Positions 58,986-64,000 of a DNA stretch of 64,000 nucleotides are shown here, piece after piece. Both the position numbers and the translations under genes were made by a program. The stretch is from Promicromonospora soli. GTDB lineage: Bacteria; Actinomycetota; Actinomycetes; Actinomycetales; Cellulomonadaceae. The notes beneath the pieces are model-generated. The model was not told the origin of the DNA, searched no databases, and was given only the letters and a program-made list of their open reading frames with translations. The stretch spans positions 120,508-184,507 of the forward strand of contig NZ_BNAS01000008.1 of assembly GCF_014653785.1 (NCBI RefSeq), written 5' to 3'. Positions within the stretch are counted from its first letter, which is position 1, and each line of letters begins with the position of its first letter.

Positions 58986-60476
58986 ATGACCGCCACCGCG
59001 GCGCCCGAGCTTGACCGCACCGTCGACGACGTGGCCCGCCGGGCACAGGAGGCGTTCGCGCTGCTGTCCCAGGCCGCCCCCGGACTCCGCGCGGACGCCC
59101 TGCGCCGCGCGGCCGCCGCCCTCGGCGACCACGCGGACGAGCTGGTCGCCGTCGCCCAGGCCGAGACCGGCCTGGCCGAGGCCCGCCTGCGCGGAGAGCT
59201 CAAGCGCACCCAGGTCCAGCTGCGCCTGTTCGCCCACGTCGTCGCCGACGGCGCCTACCTCGACGTCCGCCTCGACGAGGCCGACCCGGACTTCGTCCTC
59301 GGGCCGCGACCCGACCTGCGCCGCGCCCTCTGGCCCGTGGGGCCCGTGCTGAACTTCGCCGCGAGCAACTTCCCGTTCGCGTTCTCGGTAGCCGGCGGGG
59401 ACACGGCGGCGGCGCTCGCGGCGGGCTGCCCGGTGATCGTCAAGGCGCACCCTGGGCACCCGCGGCTGTCGGAGCGCACGGCGCAGATCGTGGCCGCGGC
59501 GCTCGTCGAGGCGGGGCTGCCCGAGTCGACGCTGCAGCTGGTCACCGGGCAGGACGCCGGCGTCGCCCTGGTCGAGCACCCGGCGGTGCGGGTGGCGGCG
59601 TTCACGGGATCGCAGCGGGTCGGGCAGCTGCTCGCCGCCCGGGCCGCCGCGCGACCCGACCCGATCCCCTTCTTCGGCGAGCTGGGCAGCGTCAACCCGG
59701 TACTCGTCACGGAGCAGGCGCTGCGGGAGCGCGCGGGGGAGCTGCTGGCCGGCTACGTGGCGAGCGTGACCGGCTCCGCCGGGCAGCTCTGCACGAAGCC
59801 CGGCTTCCTGCTCGTGCCGGAGGGCACCAAGTACGACGACGTCGTGGCCGCCGCGGCGCAGGTGCCCGAGCACCGGCTGCTCAACCCGTCGATCGCGGCA
59901 GGGTACGAGCGCCGTGTCGCTGAGGTGCTGAGCGTGGACGGCGTCCGGGCCGTGCACCGGGGTGGGTTCCGGCGCGACGCCGAGGGTCAGGCCTGGGTGA
60001 CGCCCACGTTTGTCGCCGTGCCGCTCGACCTGCTGCGGAGCGCCGGGGCCGCGCTGCTCGACGAGGTGTTCGGGCCGTTCTCCGTCATCGTGGAGTACCC
60101 GGCCGGCACGGACCTGGCGGACGTCGTCGCTGAGCTGTTCCCCGGAAACCTCACGCTGACGCTGCACCTGGGGGCGGAGGAGGCGGCCGCCGAGCGCGGC
60201 GGGCTCGTGACCCGGCTGGCCCGGCACGCGGGGCGGATCCTGCTCGGCGGCTGGCCCACGGGCGTCGCGGTCACGCCGGCGATGCAGCATGGCGGCCCCT
60301 GGCCGGCGACGACCACGGACGGGACGTCGGTCGGCACGGCGGCGATCGGCCGGTTCCTGCGCGGTGTCACCTTCCAGGACGCGCCGCAGGAGCTGTTACC
60401 TCCAGCGCTGCGCGACGACAACCCCTGGGGCGTGCCCCGGGCTGTCTCGGCGCGCGGGGAGTCGCTGGGATGGTGA
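58986..60476 (+). CDS. Alpha-ketoglutarate semialdehyde dehydrogenase, copy 2
   Basis: A 496-residue aldehyde dehydrogenase of the same branch as copy 1 (21890-23515). Motifs are LNFAASNFPFAFSVAGGDTA, VIVKAHPGHPRLSE, the general base in FFGELGSVNP and Cys269 in SAGQLCTKPG. It oxidises KGSA from the deaminase to 2-oxoglutarate, the last step of hydroxyproline breakdown. It is 45 residues shorter than copy 1 and clearly diverged. The ATG at 58986 has GAGGAG about 7 nt upstream; the ATG at 58971 overlaps that site and is unlikely. It is the last gene of the operon. Confidence 0.9.
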   Translation: MTATAAPELDRTVDDVARRAQEAFALLSQAAPGLRADALRRAAAALGDHADELVAVAQAETGLAEARLRGELKRTQVQLRLFAHVVADGAYLDVRLDEADPDFVLGPRPDLRRALWPVGPVLNFAASNFPFAFSVAGGDTAAALAAGCPVIVKAHPGHPRLSERTAQIVAAALVEAGLPESTLQLVTGQDAGVALVEHPAVRVAAFTGSQRVGQLLAARAAARPDPIPFFGELGSVNPVLVTEQALRERAGELLAGYVASVTGSAGQLCTKPGFLLVPEGTKYDDVVAAAAQVPEHRLLNPSIAAGYERRVAEVLSVDGVRAVHRGGFRRDAEGQAWVTPTFVAVPLDLLRSAGAALLDEVFGPFSVIVEYPAGTDLADVVAELFPGNLTLTLHLGAEEAAAERGGLVTRLARHAGRILLGGWPTGVAVTPAMQHGGPWPATTTDGTSVGTAAIGRFLRGVTFQDAPQELLPPALRDDNPWGVPRAVSARGESLGW

Positions 60477-60489
60477 CTACCGGTGAGCC

Positions 60490-62684
<2,195 letters not shown>

Positions 62685-62748
62685 GGCATTCACCTTACGG
62701 GGGCCGGGTGCCCGCGGCGGGCTCAGCGGATCCTCGCAGCTCGGCAAG

Positions 62749-64000
62749 TCAGCTGCCCCACCTCGAGATCTCGTATCGCTCGCCGTCGACCATGAATGCG
62801 ACTTCCACCCCGTTGTAGTTCGCGCCCATGTAGCACGAGAGCTGCCTCGAACCGCTCGAGCCGTTCATCGGGTACTTGATGCTGGCCGCCCACGTCGGGG
62901 GGTGCGGCTCGTGGATGTCGTGCCAGTACGACGGGCCGCCCTCGGACGAGGTGTCGCCCGCCCAGCAGGCCACCTCGTGGTTCCCCGAGTCGAAGCCGGA
63001 CCAGTTCACCACCCAGTACCGGCACGTCGACTCGCATCCGCCGCGCACGTCGCCCTGCGTCACCCACGCCCTCGGCTGCAGGGCCGACGCGGAGTCGCAG
63101 ACCGTGTCGCTCTTCTGCCCCTCGGAGTCGGTCACCGTGACGCAGGCCTGCTTGGCCTGGCCCGGGCTCGCGCTGGCCGACTGGGTGCCGCTCTTGGCCG
63201 TGCTGCTGATCGCGCCGCTGACCACCACGGTGGTGGCACGCCCGTTCGTCCCGCGGGCGTCCCACGTGAACGTGACCTGACCGCTCCCGCCGCTGGCGCT
63301 GATCGTGGGGTTCGGCGGCGGGCCGTAGGGGGTGACCGCGTTCGAGGAGGCCGACCAGGCGGAGCAGGTGTACGCGTTGCAGGCTCGCACCTGGAACGAG
63401 TACGAGGTCCCGTTGTTCAGGCCGCTGTACGTGTACGAGGTCGTGTTGCCGGCGCTCCTGGCGCCCGCGCCGTTGGCCTGCACCTCGTATCGCGCGCCGT
63501 CACCGCGGAAGGCGCCGATGCCGCTCCACCGCACGTTCGCCTGGCCGCTCGTGTTCGAGCCGAGCGACGCCGTCGGCTGGCCCGGGGTGTCGGGCGTGCC
63601 GTAGGGGACCACCTCGTTGGAGAAGGGGCTCGCCGGACCGTTGCCTGCCTTGTTCGTCGCGCGGACCCGGAACTTGTACGAGGACCCGGTCGAGAGGTCC
63701 TGGACCGTCTGCGACGTCTCCGTGGTGTCGATGGCCTTGACGAGCTCGCCGCCCGTATAGACGCCCAGCCAGTACTTGTCGATCGCATCACCGTTGTTGG
63801 CAGGGGCCGTCCAGGTCACCCTGATCTGGCCGCCGACGGCGGTGTCCACGCGCTGGGCGGTGGGCGCTGCCGGCGCGGCGGGCGGTGCCGCCGGGGTCTC
63901 CGGCGCGGACGGGTCGGACCAGTCCGACGGGTCCGGGGCGTCGTTCTTGGCCTGCACGCGGACCGTGTACGCGGTGCCGTTCTCCAGCCCGGTCCAGGTG
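62749..64000 (-). CDS. Fibronectin type III repeat protein, C-terminal part (runs off the right edge)
   Basis: At least 416 residues of a longer protein whose N-terminus lies beyond 64000. Three or more fibronectin type III modules are visible: one ending LENGTAYTVRVQAKNDA, one with AAPTAQRVDTAVGGQIRVTW and SYKFRVRATNKAGNGPASPF, and one with GARYEVQANGAGARSAGNTT and CNAYTCSAWSASSNAVTPYG. After the repeats is a Cys-containing end (about the last 190 residues) with WVTQGDVRGGCESTCRYWVV. Such proteins are usually cell-surface or secreted in actinobacteria. The first in-frame start inside the window (63957) is not the real start. Confidence 0.75.
   Translation of the reverse strand, partial: TWTGLENGTAYTVRVQAKNDAPDPSDWSDPSAPETPAAPPAAPAAPTAQRVDTAVGGQIRVTWTAPANNGDAIDKYWLGVYTGGELVKAIDTTETSQTVQDLSTGSSYKFRVRATNKAGNGPASPFSNEVVPYGTPDTPGQPTASLGSNTSGQANVRWSGIGAFRGDGARYEVQANGAGARSAGNTTSYTYSGLNNGTSYSFQVRACNAYTCSAWSASSNAVTPYGPPPNPTISASGGSGQVTFTWDARGTNGRATTVVVSGAISSTAKSGTQSASASPGQAKQACVTVTDSEGQKSDTVCDSASALQPRAWVTQGDVRGGCESTCRYWVVNWSGFDSGNHEVACWAGDTSSEGGPSYWHDIHEPHPPTWAASIKYPMNGSSGSRQLSCYMGANYNGVEVAFMVDGERYEISRWGS

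Overview
The window is about 72-75% GC with strong G/C bias at third codon positions, many GTG and a few TTG starts, GTGA/ATGA-type start-stop overlaps, and actinobacterial families such as DUF222/HNH proteins, deazaflavin-type nitroreductases, WYL regulators and NlpC/P60 proteins. It looks like a plant-debris-degrading actinobacterium of the Micrococcales, perhaps Promicromonosporaceae or Cellulomonadaceae. That placement is inference from gene style, not from a marker gene. No rRNA, tRNA, CRISPR array or phage genes were seen.

Layout. 1-13.4 kb holds mixed housekeeping and accessory genes: the 5' end of arginine deiminase, a DUF1684 gene, a divergent nitroreductase/MarR pair, a HigBA-type toxin-antitoxin pair, a secreted M23 peptidase, a stand-alone PEP-utilizer swivelling domain next to a regulator-like gene, a Nudix/dienelactone hydrolase pair around a perfect palindrome, an intact DUF222-HNH gene, a DrrAB-type exporter and a WYL regulator. 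13.4-20.5 kb holds a secreted NlpC/P60 protein, a membrane protein overlapping a prephenate dehydrogenase, and a DcuSR-like two-component system divergent from a DctA transporter, closed by a perfect 27-bp inverted repeat.

20.5-30.9 kb is an aldarate (glucarate/galactarate) catabolic island. It has glucarate dehydratase, alpha-ketoglutarate semialdehyde (KGSA) dehydrogenase, 5-keto-4-deoxyglucarate dehydratase, a LysR regulator, a tripartite tricarboxylate-type transporter with a universal stress protein, and a talarate/galactarate dehydratase with its GntR regulator. Two divergent promoters in it share a 42-nt element. 30.9-34.4 kb holds an epimerase-like gene, a CmtR-like metal sensor with two cation-efflux genes, and another nitroreductase. 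34.4-37.5 kb holds an epoxide hydrolase and a decayed DUF222-HNH copy.

37.6-60.5 kb is the most interesting part. A TetR regulator and a GH2 beta-galactosidase are followed by a minus-strand operon: GH127 beta-L-arabinofuranosidase, oligopeptide-type ABC transporter (binding protein, two permeases, two ATPases), Xaa-Pro aminopeptidase, and a second GH127/GH146-like enzyme. Divergent from it is a GntR regulator heading a complete 4-hydroxyproline pathway: three-subunit D-hydroxyproline dehydrogenase, pyrroline-hydroxycarboxylate deaminase, hydroxyproline epimerase and KGSA dehydrogenase. I read this as a locus for importing arabinosylated, hydroxyproline-rich glycopeptides of plant cell walls (extensin/AGP type), removing sugars and peptide bonds in the cytoplasm, and oxidising hydroxyproline to 2-oxoglutarate. 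The aldarate and hydroxyproline routes meet at the same intermediate, KGSA, each with its own dehydrogenase.

60.5-64 kb holds an aldo/keto reductase, a second epoxide hydrolase and the 3' part of a fibronectin type III-repeat protein that runs off the window.
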